From Favolaschia claudopus (lineage: Eukaryota > Basidiomycota > Agaricomycetes > Agaricales > Mycenaceae): a stretch of 64,000 nucleotides of DNA. Shown in pieces: positions 24,108 to 35,660 of this stretch. Each line of letters starts with the position of its first letter. Positions within the stretch are counted from its first letter, which is position 1. The translations under genes and the position numbers were made by a program. The stretch is from NCBI GenBank assembly GCA_037176885.1, contig JAWWNJ010000009.1, forward strand, positions 2,294,001-2,358,000, given 5' to 3'. The notes under the pieces were generated by a model, which worked only from the letters and a program-made list of their open reading frames with translations, made no database searches and was not told the DNA's origin.

Positions 24108-24611
24108 CACGCTTGTGAGATCTGTCATAAAGAGTTTTCCAGGTGAGCACTGTACATGGGCAATCGGATCGAAGCGTACTCAATCCTTTTTGGTTAGACA
24201 AAGTGGATTGCAAACCCACATGAACACGCACACCAACGTTCAGCGTATGTACTCGCTCATCCCCGAAGGCCTTTTTTTGACCGTTATCTAGCATATGGTT
24301 GCCCTTTTCCGAATTGCGGGAGAGTTTTCAATGTACGATCCAACGCCAAGCGACACCTCAAAACGCACTTTTACCGGCCGCCTCCGCCAGCGCCAGTGCA
24401 GATAACATTCGTGCAACCCATTGTAGTGGGATCGCCGCCGACCTCTTCGAGCCAGGTGCACAATGATCACGTACACATGATGGCCGTGCCAATGCCCAGC
24501 AGCGTGACCAGCTCCAACGAGTCGATGTCCTCCACCATCCTGGGAACGAGATCGACCGCAGCGGACGACTCGGACGAACAAGGCTCGGAAGACGTGCCCC
24601 TCATTCGGTGA
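24108..24611 (+). pseudogene. 5'-truncated C2H2 zinc-finger gene, paralogue of 26558-27814
   Basis: Exons 24108-24142 (35 nt), 24198-24244 (47 nt) and 24292-24611 splice into 133 codons with two C2H2 fingers: HACEICHKEFSRQSGLQTH, then CPFPNCGRVFNVRSNAKRH...H. A Ser-rich tail ends SEDVPLIR. The first intron interrupts finger 1 and the second lies between the fingers. Exon lengths 35 and 47 nt equal those of the full gene at 26558-27814. Just upstream an intron acceptor with its branch site survives (CTAAC...CGCAG|CAC), but the Ser/Pro-rich exon 1 is gone, replaced by the F-box gene ending at 24015. It therefore lacks a start codon; a short new leader cannot be fully excluded. Confidence 0.72.
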
Positions 24612-25263
24612 GCCAAGCTCGTGGTGTCTCATCGTTCAGCCGCCCTCGCCATGCCCAGTCCATGCCCGTTCCCATTGCCAGTGGTGATCGCTGTTTATTG
24701 ACCAAAACATTCGTAGCACTACGTTATATCTTTCCTGCTAATCAGTTGAAGATTCTGTAACAACTCGAAATGTGATAATATACCTTGTTTCATGCCTTCC
24801 CCTCGACTGAAGCATTGATTTCTGCGTGCAAGCTCAGCTCAATTCACTTACCGCTTTGGTAGAAGCACCGATTACGTGACTGCAAATACTTTCGTGTACG
24901 TCTCTTGTTCTCTTCCCCCAACTTGCTTTTTTGGGTTCGCACAATCCCAACGTCACAACTTCAAGTCAATAACAAGACAGCAAGAGCGCAGCTGCAATAT
25001 CAATCAACGTCCTACTATGCGCGACAGCCCAAGAACGCAACAAAATGCAGCGGGAACTTGAAGATATCAAGGCATTAAGAATGCTACGGTGTTGCTAGTC
25101 TCCACTCTGCGTGATAAATGTGCAGAGTCAAGGAATCCTTGGATGGCTAGATTACGGCGGTTCAGGCACCACATCTTGCAATCGAAAAACCTCCTTTCTG
25201 TACCACTGTTTTCAGATCGGGACACTTCTTCCCTGACGCGAATCCTCTTCTCTCTCCATTCCG
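24612..25263. other. Intergenic, nothing supportable
   Basis: No coding or repeat structure seen in about 650 bp. Confidence 0.55.
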
Positions 25264-25899
25264 ATGCAGTCTTTTCAATTTCAGACTCGCGAGGTCTACC
25301 AGAACACCCCTACGTTGAATTGTCGGAAGGTTCTCGGTCTCTGTTTGGGCGAATCGGAGGTGGTTCTTCTCAGTACGCGCGATGAATTTTTCATTCCACA
25401 CTATCCCGCCTAACTGAACTTTAGTTTTCTTCGTTATTTTTGCCGGCGGTCTGTTGGTTTTGAGTGTCGTCCGCAAAATCCGGGCGTCGCACACGCGAAA
25501 CGCTCAAATTTCCGTCGAGTCAAGCACCAGTCCTCCGCCGTATTCTACTATAGGCTTTCCGGCTTTTACATCGCACGATATCACATTCTGCAAGGGCTCG
25601 CCCAGTCAGTTCTCTCGTATACAACGTCCAGTTTCTGACTCTGCTTCACAGTCTCCCTACACGACCCATTTCGCGTCGTCACACCGTGCCTCAACGACTC
25701 GCCGCTTCTCAATGACGAATATTTCACCCACGTTTCGCATCCCGATCCAGTTGTGCATCGGCGTCGTTCCTCCAGCGGTTTCGGATCCGGATTCGGCTTA
25801 GGTGCAGGCTCGTCTACTCCTGTAGCGTCGCCTGTGCTGCCTGACGCGCCGCCACACACGCCCCCACCCCCCGCATATGTTTGCAATTCTGGGTTGTAG
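25264..25899 (+). CDS. Small single-pass membrane protein with Pro-rich tail, three exons
   Basis: Exons 25264-25372, 25425-25604 and 25652-25899 (introns of 52 and 47 nt, both phase 1, good branch sites) give 178 aa. The N-terminus is MQSFQFQTREVYQN. One transmembrane helix spans the first junction (EVVLLIFFVIFAGGLLVLSV, about residues 33-53), followed by basic RKIRASHTRN and PPPY. The tail contains HRRRSSSGFGSGFGLG and ends PPHTPPPPAYVCNSGL. Short membrane proteins with this TM-RxxR-PPxY layout are common in agarics; PPxY could recruit WW-domain ubiquitin ligases (inference). No family name is known to me. Confidence 0.6.
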
Positions 25900-26557
25900 A
25901 GACCGTTGCTTGACTGGTGAGTGACCCTAGCCTGCGAATGGTTAGTCATTCTCTGACATGCGCTCAGCGATTTTATCGGACTATATACATATCTCGTCAA
26001 TCTTTCATTGTGACAGTTGCTTCAATTTCGTTAATGTAACTCGGCCGTGGTCTGCATCCTTGTGTCCGCTTTTCGAAATTGCAGTCTTAGGCGGCGACAT
26101 CTCGATATTCACCTCGTCAATCACAGGTATACAAGAGTTTGGTGAACGATTCGAGGAGTGCGACGTTGAAACGAGTTGTGTTCGCCGCATGGCGAGCCAG
26201 AGACCCATACCCTCCGCAATGTGTCGACCATGGACAACAGCCATCGGCATCCTGCTCGGTGGTGATTCAGTCAAGGTTCCCCGCATGGCGTGAAAAAATT
26301 CCGCTTCTCATCCACGTATGCTGGAGGGAGCAAAAGTCATTAATCACCTGAAAGGCACCACTTGTTCTCGGCGCTCGGATCACTTTGGACAACTGAGATC
26401 TGGAACGCTTTGACCATTGTTCGGTATACATGGATTGTGTTACATGTTTGCGAATTGACTACTAAAAAATCGACTACCAATGTCCTGGAAATGGAGAGCT
26501 GCCAGTGTAAAAAGTCTGGCATATATGTACAATGTTATACGAGTCCAAAGCCAGTAT
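25900..26557. other. Intergenic, weak minus ORF only
   Basis: A 93-codon minus frame at 26005-26286 (ending VTLTKLKQLSQ) has no splice or family support. Otherwise nothing seen. Confidence 0.4.
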
Positions 26558-27814
26558 TTAGTAGGCACCACCATCTTGACTGGAAGGACCGTCGGAGGGG
26601 TATGGAGCATAAAGGACCATGGGCGGCTCGTCGTCATTGGGGGAACACGTCTGCAGCGCGTCAACGCAATTCTTCTTGCGTCGCGCTGGGGCAGTGATGG
26701 AGGGATTCGGCTTGCCTCGTACTATCATGTTGGGGCCTACCCAGCGTACGTTAAGAAATGAATCCGAAGACGAGTTCAGCAGAGGCTCCGGACGTGGGGC
26801 TTCGATAATCGTCTCAGCGAATTTGATCTGCACATTTGCTGACGCAATGGTGCGTGCAGATTTGTCGGTATGGATTTTGAAGTGTCTCCGCGCGTTTGAC
26901 CGCACGCTGAAGGATTTGGGGCAGCCTGGATCCGAGCAGCGGTATGCTACACCACGCGTCAATTATACGTGCCGCTCGGCGTGATAGCGGAGAGACGTAC
27001 GAAAAACTTTGTTGTGCGTGTTCATGTGTGTTTCTAACGCACTTGGCCTGCGGTCGAAGATGAGTGGCAAAGACAGAACATCTATATCGCTCTTTCACCT
27101 GGGGAACTGCTTGTGGCAGACTGCACAAGGGTGCTGAGCCGATGGTCAGATTTATCTCCGAAGCTTGAGAATCGTACGCACCATTTTATCAGGCTTTCGC
27201 TCTCCCTTTTTCTTGGTCGCAACATGAGGAGGGATGGTTGAAATGACAATCGGTGAGGTGCTACGGTCAGACAGACTCGAGAAATCGGGATAAAGGTCCA
27301 GCTCCCTATTTACGACGTCACTTTGATCGTCATAGGGTGACGATGATGATGGACCCGGGTCCATTCTCGTTGTGGAGTACAGCGAGTATGCTGCTGCAAC
27401 GTCGGGCCCTGGGGCTGAGCTGAGGCTTGTGGGCTCCAAATAAGCCGAAGGAATGGGCTGCTGGGAAGCAACTCGTGTTCGAAGCAAGGGCGAAGATGCT
27501 ATTGTGCTGGATAAGGAAGGAGACGGCGGATGCCTCTCATCGTGCATGCTAGGCGGAGGAAAGGAATAGAAAGGCCTTGAATTCGGTGCAAGTGAGCTCG
27601 GAGCACGGGGTGGTCTGCGCTGGCTATGGTTCGATGCCCGGCGCGACATAGACGACCCTTGAAGTGTGGCGGCGGGAAAAGAAGAGGAAAATGATGGCAT
27701 AGTGACACAACTTGGAGACAAGAGGGGACTGGACGGCAAATAAACAAGTGAGGAGGAAATCGGTGACTGGGGCGGGGGAGACGAGCGAGCTGACACTGAA
27801 GAAGCATCAGACAT
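26558..27814 (-). CDS. C2H2 zinc-finger transcription factor, four exons
   Basis: Exons 27182-27814, 27099-27133, 27001-27047 and 26558-26946; introns of 48, 51 and 54 nt; 367 aa. Residues 1-211 are a Ser/Pro-rich, probably disordered region with acidic and Tyr-containing patches, ending in basic KKKGERKPDKM. Finger 1 (HPCAVCHKQFPRPSALETH...H) is split by intron 2, and finger 2 (YRCSDPGCPKSFSVRSNARRH) follows intron 3. A C-terminal tail ends GPSSQDGGAY. Two adjacent fingers and a disordered activation-type region suggest a sequence-specific regulator acting in the nucleus; the targets are unknown. Exons 2 and 3 (35 and 47 nt) match exactly the truncated copy at 24108-24611. Confidence 0.75.
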
Positions 27815-28869
27815 AACATAACAGAACTGATAGAGACCAGGAGAACAGAGAAATATGCATACTCAGCTAGGTCCCACAGCTGGCGAGGATGAATCGTGCC
27901 CACTACGCAGATACGAGGACTGCCTTCTAGACTGGTGATTGCTATACATGAGTAGAGGTGTAAGTACAGCGAAGCACGCGGTATAAGGTGTACAGCCTGC
28001 ACACCCTCACACCGGTATGGCGGTGGTTGATGAAGAGCGAAAACTAGACGGTGTCAAGCAGCTATACAGTGAAGTACAGCGTGTGGGTCGATGGGGAGCG
28101 AGATACAAAATGGTCGTAGACCCCCAAAGTGCGCAACGTGAGAATGTGACCATAAGCACCTGCGTCAAGAATAAGAGGATGTTGCCAGAACTTTGATGTT
28201 GTTTCGGTGAGCTAGGTGCATGAGCCTCGAAATCCTGGGTCTTGGATGATAGGCATAAAACAGCTATCACAATTTTGCGGAGAGGAAGGTTGACCAGAAT
28301 AGAGAGCAGAAATCGAGTACTTCAAGGATCCAAAGTGAATCCATGGCAAAATCTCCCGTCAACGTATTGACCAAATTCTTGTATCGACGGTGATCACCCA
28401 CAATAGCAAGTCTCTCCTTCCGACGACTGTTGCACTCAGGCTAAGCAATCAAAATCGGCTTGGAGTTTTCTTGTGCCGTCCGAGTCCACTCAAGAAGCTC
28501 CACACGAAAGAGAGATGTAGGGCTGGTGTTCCTGGTGAGAACTTGAACTTGTAGCGACATCTTGTACACTCGGTAATCGTGGCTTAACACGACGAGCTGG
28601 GTTAAATAAGGTTGTGAATCCCCGATATTAATCGCAAGAGCAGTCAAGGCAGGGACATATTCTACGCACGGACGAGAGAGCAAGAATCTCACTAGCAAGA
28701 TCTTCTGATCGTCGTTCTCAGCGGCCGTTTCTCGCTGTGCACAGCGAGCTATGTACATTAATTGTGCAGTTCAATCGCTGAACTTGCTGCGTCATATTCA
28801 TACAACGGTGGGGGCTGGGAGAGGGCATTGTAAGATGGACGTAGACTCAACACCCAAGATAGGCCCAGT
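27815..28869. other. Intergenic with one weak minus ORF
   Basis: Promoter side of the C2H2 gene. A 105-codon minus frame at 28441-28758 (starting MYIARCAQRE, ending NSKPILIA) could be a small gene or terminal exon, but no family or splice evidence was found. Confidence 0.35.
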
Positions 28870-29127
28870 TCATTTCTTGCCAAAGAGCATTTCGAGTGTG
28901 TGGTAGGTCAAAGCAGAGGAAGTGAGTGTGACATTGTCAGGGATTCCGGTCTACGACTGTAGCATGTTCTCCATTTCTCTTGTGGCGCCCCTAGACATTG
29001 TCTCACAGAGCCCTCCCTCGTCTTCGAGAGCATCAAGCTTGCGCCCAGAAGATCGTGGTTGGAGTTCAAGGTTGGCTGTTTGTATGGTCACATCATCTCG
29101 GGCCTTCTCGTCACGACGCGCCCGACG
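28870..29127 (-). pseudogene. Coding remnant of unrecognised family with in-frame stop
   Basis: The minus strand keeps one frame open with protein-like composition: RRARRDEKARDDVTIQTANL, LDALEDEGGLCETMSRGA, then TAG at 28951-28953. The same frame continues IPDNVTLTSSALTYHTLEML and ends FGKK at 28870. Further protein-like pieces (ILEPEDSGLFLRLAAAGDE) lie upstream in another frame to about 29225. The internal stop and frame breaks suggest a pseudogene; the parent family was not recognised. Confidence 0.35.
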
Positions 29128-29404
29128 TCACTGGGATCGGTTCGTACATCTTTTTTCCCTCGTCTCCCGCCGCAGCGAGGCGCAAGAACAGCCCGGAGTC
29201 TTCAGGCTCCAGGATGTCACTCTAGCCACCCAGGTCGCCGTTAAAGTATGGCGGTGCAACTGGCTCAAGACAAGAAAAGCGAAACTTTTCAGCGCCGCAC
29301 CCAAAATGCGAGCTCACGCTGAGCCGGGATACAGCGCATGGGCGAACGTAAGCACTCTAGCGTTTGGGGCGGAGAGAGTCGGGCGCCGACTAGGCCTACA
29401 CAAG

Positions 29405-30255
29405 CCATTAGGGCTCGCAAAACGATTACTGATTCTAGGAACCCAGCGTCGTGTTCATAGCGTAGCAGACGCCAGGTTCCATCCTCCGCAGCGCCACGGA
29501 TATCAGGTGTCCATGACGAATCTCAAATAAAGCGAAAGAAATATCAGCATTGCGCCTGTAAGGCTGGCTCACGCTGGGGTGCGGTCATTGGTCCTGCTAT
29601 TTGTGGTGGATGGACTGTTGTACACCCTCCAGATCTACGCATAGTGGACAGGCCATTATGAAAAAGCGAAGAGTATGTTAATTGTTTCTTCTCGCGAAAG
29701 ATCACTCATGCTAGGAACCCGGCGTAGTTTTCACAGAACGCCAGACCCCATCCTCTACAGCGCCACGGATATTGGGGCGTCCAGGAGGGATTCCCCATGA
29801 AGAAGCTTATAAGTTATCAGCGTAACACCCGGAAAGACTGGCTCACGGAGCCATAGGGTGCCCCCTTCCTCTTTTGCGCTTTCGGCCACGGTGCGGTGAA
29901 ATCGATGAATATTATCTACACCGACCTGAACTACACATAGTGGCAACCCATTATGAAAAAACCAAAGTATGTCAATTGTTTTCCTGCAGAAAAATCACTC
30001 ATTCTGGAAACTTGGCGTTGGTTTCAGCAAACGCCAGATTCCACCCTCCGCAGCGCCACGGATGCCCAGGACTGGATCCAACGAAAAAATTATCAGCATA
30101 GCGTTGACCCAGGAAGGCGAGCTCACATAAAGTACAAGGAGTGTGTGTCGGCTGACGCCGATAGAATCCATGGATGACTCTGCGCTCTCCAGAAAGTCGG
30201 CAGGACACGCCCCGGAACGATGAATGTCCCCTATTAAAGCTTTCTACTCAGATTG
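29405..30255. repeat. Dispersed repeat, locus 1: three diverged ~290-bp units
   Basis: Three head-to-tail units marked by TCCGCAGCGCCACGGAT-like cores near 29490, 29757 and 30050, and by CATTATGAAAAA before each new unit. The last two units recur, in the same orientation, at 41176-41735. No terminal inverted repeats or open frames were recognised. Confidence 0.75.
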
Positions 30256-31009
30256 AGCTTCGTAGATCCCGAGCGAGGGCTCGTTGGCGCAGAATCTCGC
30301 TATCGCACATTCTGTCCTTGCTTCTTTATAATACGACCTGAATGTATGTTACGCGCGTCAGTGACTTGTGGTCGTAAAAGTGTAAGCAATTCGATACCGA
30401 GCTTACCTCGATAATATAGAACCAGTACATGCAGTCAACGTTGACCCTGCAGCTGTAGCATGTATGCTCAACCAACGAGGAAGTCTGGTGCAATCGTGGT
30501 CAACTTGTATCCTCAAAGCAAATAGCAAAATTCCTTACCTTCATACAAGACTCCGACACCACAAAACCCTACCACCACCTGAGTTGAATCCTCCGCCCAC
30601 TGCGTGTCTTTGCGTCCATCATTGTATGTCTTTGACTCCTTCGTGAATGCCGCTATTGGAATTTGCTGTAGGCGTTCTGGTCCTGAAGATGGAATGGAAT
30701 TGTCGACCGTTTGTCCTTTGCTGGCGCTCTGGAGGGCTAATCCGGAGCCGCCTGAAGCCTCGCGAAAATGATTGGTGATTGAGAGTCACAGTTCACTGGT
30801 TCAGGCAGCTCAGAGCTGGTCGGTCAAGTGTCTGCGTTAGGAAACGGAGATCCTTGGGAAAATTCCGAGCCATAGTGGTGCCTGCCTCTTCCTTTCATCT
30901 TCTTACGAGCGAAGTCAGCGAGGACGCCCGGACTTTCGAGTCGGCCAGAATTGCAGCAGAACAGGAGGAACTGACAAAAAAGGCCAAATACGATGAAGAA
31001 AAAAATCAT
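30244..31009 (-). CDS. Hypothetical membrane-anchored or secreted protein, four exons (tentative)
   Basis: On the minus strand, introns 30453-30538 (GTAAGG...TACAG) and 30338-30406 (GTAAGC...TTCAG) are strong and phase-consistent. They join exon ...DTQWAEDSTQVVVGFCGVGV, exon 30407-30452 (46 nt) and last exon 30244-30337 (...TECAIARFCANEPSLGIYEA). Upstream, an exon starting MIFFFIVFGLFCQFLLFCC at 31009 can be joined in frame through GTAAGA. The first exon would be a signal anchor. No family was recognised. The opposite strand also has open frames here, which lowers confidence. The stop codon lies at the edge of the ~290-bp repeat. Confidence 0.35.
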
Positions 31010-32726
31010 ATTTGAAGCTGGGTGAGGCTAAGTGCTTTTACGACTCAGTGCCAGTGCCTAACTTGCTGCGGCTTGCCAGGAAAGAGCCAGACTCGGGGTC
31101 ACAGCCAAGAATCAATAGTACATCCAAATTTCTGCTGGCTCTTCCTTCTGTCCAGTGTTCTCTGTTCTGCCAGTGTCAGTGACGTCGCACTGTGGCACCA
31201 CCGTCTACTCTTTGGACATCCTCTCGCCCTCTCGGCTACACAGACAGTATAATAAACCACGGGTCCTTCACATGCATGCTAGCTTACCATTTTGATTTCC
31301 CCCTCTGCATTTCCTCGTCTCATTCGCCTCACCGCTCTGCATCCTCAATTCATTTCCATTGTACGAATTTTCCGACCCACCGAGCGCCCAAATTAGCATG
31401 GCCAGGCCGGTCCAGGATAGGGTCACCACACGCGGTCAACTGGTCACATATGACGGCGAGTGCGAGCGAGGGGAAATTGCTGAATTGGCCATGCTCGAAG
31501 AGATGAAATCAATATATGGACTTCGGCGGCATCGTTCCTCGAGCCGGCTACATCAGGAAGGCAGAGTAAACGCCTCTGCCGCAGTGGGGAAATATATTTC
31601 CAAGTTGCGGTGGAGACTGGCATGGGGTACTTATAGTAGGATTGTAGGACCGACCAAGGCGGACGCTGGACTTCGAATGGTATGTGGTGTGTCGCTTTCA
31701 TCGCCCAGTTTTTTTTTATACAAGGGCTTGGGATGCGGCGTCGCAGGCTCGCTCGTAATTCGCTGCCTCCGGAGATGAATACAGGCACGCGTTCCTCACA
31801 CCGCAAATATGTCTGCGTTCAAGTAACGTTCGTGTTCCAAGTCCTGCGTGCTGTATTGAGTACTGACCATTTTTTCGTATCTCCAGCTTTTTGCTATCAT
31901 TATAATTGTATGAAGTAACCGAGCAAGGAACAATTCCATCCAAATCTTTCTGATTCTTCTCCTGAGTCCTCAGACTCTGTCTCGATGTACGCTCGCCACC
32001 ACGGTGTAACCCTCAAGACAAAAAATTGTCAAAGCCTTTCAAGTCCCTTATGAGCGCCTTGAAATGCCCTCTCAAGGTCTCATGAGGCGCTCAAGGCTTG
32101 GGTAGCATCCCAAGGCTCTTGGGACCAACCAAACAAGATTCCAATTCCACGTAAGGCGTCACAGGCTGGAATGCCCATGTAACGGCTGGGATCACCTCAT
32201 CCTCCTTTCCTGCACTCTCATATCCAGACAAACTAGAAGATAGGATTCAAGCAATAATTAAGACAGAGCAAGTAACTCTAGACGGAAGTACGCAAATCTA
32301 GTGACTTTGCTAGCTGTTAGAGTCACGTCAGCAGGAACATATACAACGAGCAAATCGACATACCTGATACCGAAAGACATTGGAGAGTGTCTCTCCCGCG
32401 ATCGATGCGTGATACTGCGCAAACGAATAGTTCAGTCGAACGTGGTCTGGAATGTAAGTTAGAATGATAGATGACATTGACAATGAGACAAAGGACTCAC
32501 AACACGCCGAAGAAGTGTAGCGTGAAGGATGGAACCAATCGTCAGATGGAAGAAACATGGAAGAATCAAGGGCTGGAAATCGACCCATCGATACAAAACA
32601 ATACCAATGCCATGAATGCTGGATACTTGACCCGTCTGTACCCTTCGAATCCGCGCTCGAGGAAGATTTCGGGTAAGCTGGTCAGTGTACAAGTGGGAGG
32701 AGCAAAAGGAGGAAGACTAGAAGGGA
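31010..32726. other. Unresolved region with weak coding signals on both strands
   Basis: A plus frame from ATG 31398 (MARPVQDRVTTRGQLVTYDG) runs to 31778. Between 32330 and 32720 the minus strand has exon-like pieces (YTDQLTRNLPRARIRRVQTG; HVRLNYSFAQYHASIAGETL) split by a good GTGAGT...TTCCAG intron near 32411-32500. These may extend the minus-strand gene remnants of the adjacent duplication. Near 32030-32130 there are imperfect GAGCGCCT/AGGCGCTC inverted repeats. Nothing is assigned. Confidence 0.3.
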
Positions 32727-33956
32727 GGTGAGCAATTAGATTAACAACTCGAAAGCGCGGGGATTCATACTTCCTGCTCCAGAATATCGCCCGCGCATAC
32801 CAACTCTCTCTGCTTCCACCTCGTCCTCTTTCCGCACTTCCCCTCCCCATCGCCTTCGCTGTCGTCACCATCATCGTCAATATGACCACCGTTGATGTCG
32901 TCGTATAGTCTGACTATACGGGTAGTGCCTCACCCATGTCCATATGCACAAGATTTCTTTCTCCGCCCATCCCAAGTCGAGATTCGAGATCAAGCGAAGC
33001 TATATGATGCAGCTATGGGAGGTGAAGCGACGTCGGTGAAGGGATTGAGAGATGATAGGAGAGCGGCGTTGTAGGCTGGGGAGACGAGGATAGGTCGTGG
33101 GTGATGTCGTGGAAAAGCAATTGGCTTTCAGACGGCCTTGGCGCGGATACGAGTGGGGAGCTAGGTTGCCAGCGAAGGGGAGCTGGCGGCGAGCTGCAGC
33201 GAAAGTATAAAATGTCAGTCGAGGGACAGTGAGGAGAAGAACGAGACGTACCGTAAATATTGCAGCGCACACCTGGCACTTCCCGATACCCCGACCGAAG
33301 TATTCTTCCTACAAGCCACGATGATTCTGGCGGGACGAGAAGGCTTTGATCTCCTCGACGAAGACGATGCTGTTTTCGTTGACGCAGAGCGAGGAAAGAT
33401 AGCCGACGATTTGCAAAGAGGTTCGAGACGGAAAGAATGAAAGTGAATAGTATTTCAGCGCTCGCTGGCTCAACGCTATAACCTCGCCCGGTACCAGTGC
33501 TCTTATCCTCTCCGAGTTCTGCCGATAACGAGTTGAAGGGATGAAAAGTTGCCTGTACTGTGTTGATGAGTTAAAGACGAGCAGCACGCGAGGCAGAAAA
33601 GAAGACTCACAGTAATAGAGAAGAGGGAACGGCCAAGAAACAAGGAAAACTTGAGATTGAAACGTGAGCAGGACTGGAACATACAAATTCAATTTGGATT
33701 GCGAAAAACATTAGGATGGCTACCGGTAAGCACACTCCAGTCCCAAGCAGTGGCTCTCCCTACTCATCGGCCAACTTCCATAATATTCAGCTCTGATCAA
33801 GGAGCCCGTCGAATCATTCAGCGACGCAGACTAGGATGCCTTTGCGTTCGGGTGGCGCCTCAAAGAGGCGGAGAAGAGAGAGTTCGCAGGAGGGAGAGGA
33901 CGATGGTGGTGGTAAGGAAATACATAGTATTAGTAAGCTAGCAAGACGCGACTTGA
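32727..33956. repeat. Segmental duplication copy 1 (partner 41781-42851)
   Basis: About 1.2 kb matching 41781-42851 in the same orientation, from GGTGAGCAATT to GCAAGACGCGACTTGA. The minus strand holds remnants of a multi-exon gene: a clean intron at 33194-33251 (GTACGT...GCTGCAG), exon sequence PLRWQPSSPLVSAPRPSESQ and IDDDGDDSEGDGEGKCGK. This copy has an in-frame TAG (within ...SLHLP*LHH...) where the other copy reads Arg. The family was not recognised. The duplication stops about 30 bp before the ATG of the broken F-box gene. Confidence 0.75.
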
Positions 33957-33985
33957 CGCGTCGTTTCTTCTACCGCGACTTCACC

Positions 33986-35190
33986 ATGCCACAGCTCCCT
34001 GGCCCTGTCATCTCAAAGTTGCAAGAAGCCACTGACGAGCTCTCGTCTGCTATAGATGCACAAACAGCGATTCTTCAAGACTTGATAACTAGGCGTGCCG
34101 ACGCGCGAAAAAGACTGAATCTTCTACTGGATCCTATGGCTCGTCTACCGCTCGAAATTCAGTCCCATATTTTTCTTGAAGTTTGCGTTGACCAGCCGGA
34201 TAATGCGCCCAACTCACCTCCGATACTTTTTCTGAGCGTTTGCCGGCTTTGGCGCGAGATTGCACTCTCTACGCCAAAACTCTGGGCCAAAATTCAGATA
34301 GATTCTCCACCTCCCGGACACCACTACATTGAGCTTTGCGAATTGTGGCTCGAGCGCGCACGGAGTCTTCCTTTAACTATTACGCTACATGGCTCTCTGA
34401 GACTGGAGGAAAGCCTTCGCGATCTGTTGGCAGTCCTCGATTGGATCCGTACTCGAGGAGTCGCAGGCTCGGTATCGATCTCAACAAGAGCTGGCATTTT
34501 CTCGTCATCTGCGTTGGTGTCCGTTGGATGGGCAATCGAAGGCGGTGGCGGAGCTGAGGTGTCTGCGGGGGCCGTCCAGCTTCGCCCGACTACGGCAATC
34601 TGCACGAGTGGTTAGACTTACTCCGCGACTCGGATGCGCCAGTGCTTTCACATTGTACGATGGCCAACACCTTCATGAATCAGGGGGGCGATGAACTATA
34701 TCCAAATCCCCTCACACTCGCCTTCCCCGTGCCGCTGACACCATGGACTTGGCGCGAGTGAGCCAGAAAAGCAGTTCTGTAATGATCCTGCGGCATCTAA
34801 CCCTGCCCCTCCCTGCCCGCGCTCAAAGTGCTGATCTTATCCGAATTCGACATCTCGGACGACGAATTCATCGCCTTCCTCTCGCGTTCCTCTCCGCCGC
34901 TGGAATCATTCAAGATGACCCTCCCGCATCTGGACCAGTGGCTCCATCCCGTCATCTCCCACTGTTTCCGCCTCATCCCCACGCTCACTACCCTCGACCT
35001 ATTTGTGCTTCCTGGATACGACGGATCCGCCGTTTTATTCACAGCGTATCATGCCGACCTAGTAAGTACGACTGAAGCTTTTCCCCAACCTCAGACACTT
35101 GACTTTGACGAACACAGGTTATCCACATGTATTCAACCAGTTACTCGCGTTCGTGGCGGACTGCGCGGGTCGCCACCGGCTCTCAGTTGA
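33986..35190 (+). pseudogene. F-box/LRR-like gene with several frameshifts
   Basis: Starts MPQLPGPVISKLQEATDELS; the F-box-like part is LPLEIQSHIFLEVCV and CRLWREIALSTPKLWAKIQ. The frame holds to about 34450, then homologous-looking sequence jumps frames: LHEWLDLLRDSDAPVLSHCT at 34590-34760, and ILSEFDISDDEFIAFLSRSS from about 34828 to 35190. At least three frame changes without introns indicate a pseudogene. The upstream 30-1,260 bp is duplicated elsewhere in the window, but the gene body is not. Confidence 0.7.
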
Positions 35191-35410
35191 ATCGGCGCGA
35201 TCCATCTTTTCCACATCAAGGCAATATACCGAGTGTCCACGCAAGGGGGTACCGTGAACGTCCACCTGGGCTGCTAGGGTGAAGAGGAGAACCAGATTCA
35301 GTGTATGTGCTGCCATTGTCACTAATTACCGAATCAAACTCGGAGCGCTTTCCGAGCTCTCTGGTCAAATCATTGCCGAACCTTTAGGTTTGGCTCCTTA
35401 CACGCATTTG

Positions 35411-35660
35411 TTTGTGGCTTAGCTTTCCCTTTTGGGCATTGCTTACCAATTGCACAGCCTCCCATTTTGGTTCAACGCAAGTTGCTTGTGGCTCGCATTT
35501 CCTTTTTGGGCATTGCTTACCAATGGCACAGCCCCCAATTTTGGTTCAACGCAAGTTGCTTGTGGCTCGCATTTCCTTTTTGGGCATTGCTTACCAATGG
35601 CACAGCCCCCAATTTTGGTTCAACGCAAGTTGCTTGTGGCTTCCCAAAAAGGAAATGCCT
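35411..35660. repeat. 74-bp tandem repeat, 3.2 copies, ending in an inverted segment
   Basis: Units begin at about 35410, 35484, 35558 and 35632 (GCTTGTGGCTCGCATTTCC...). The second and third copies are almost identical. Right after the last start the sequence turns to CCCAAAAAGGAAATGC, the reverse complement of GCATTTCCTTTTTGGG inside the unit, so the array can fold back. Because 74 is not divisible by 3, all three plus frames are open through the array; this looks like chance, not coding. Confidence 0.9.

Noticed and set aside
30779..31015. Plus-strand frame ending in a charged EELTKKAKYDEEKN segment
   Set aside because: Looks protein-like, but the minus strand has two strong phase-consistent introns nearby; kept only as a reason for low confidence in the minus gene.
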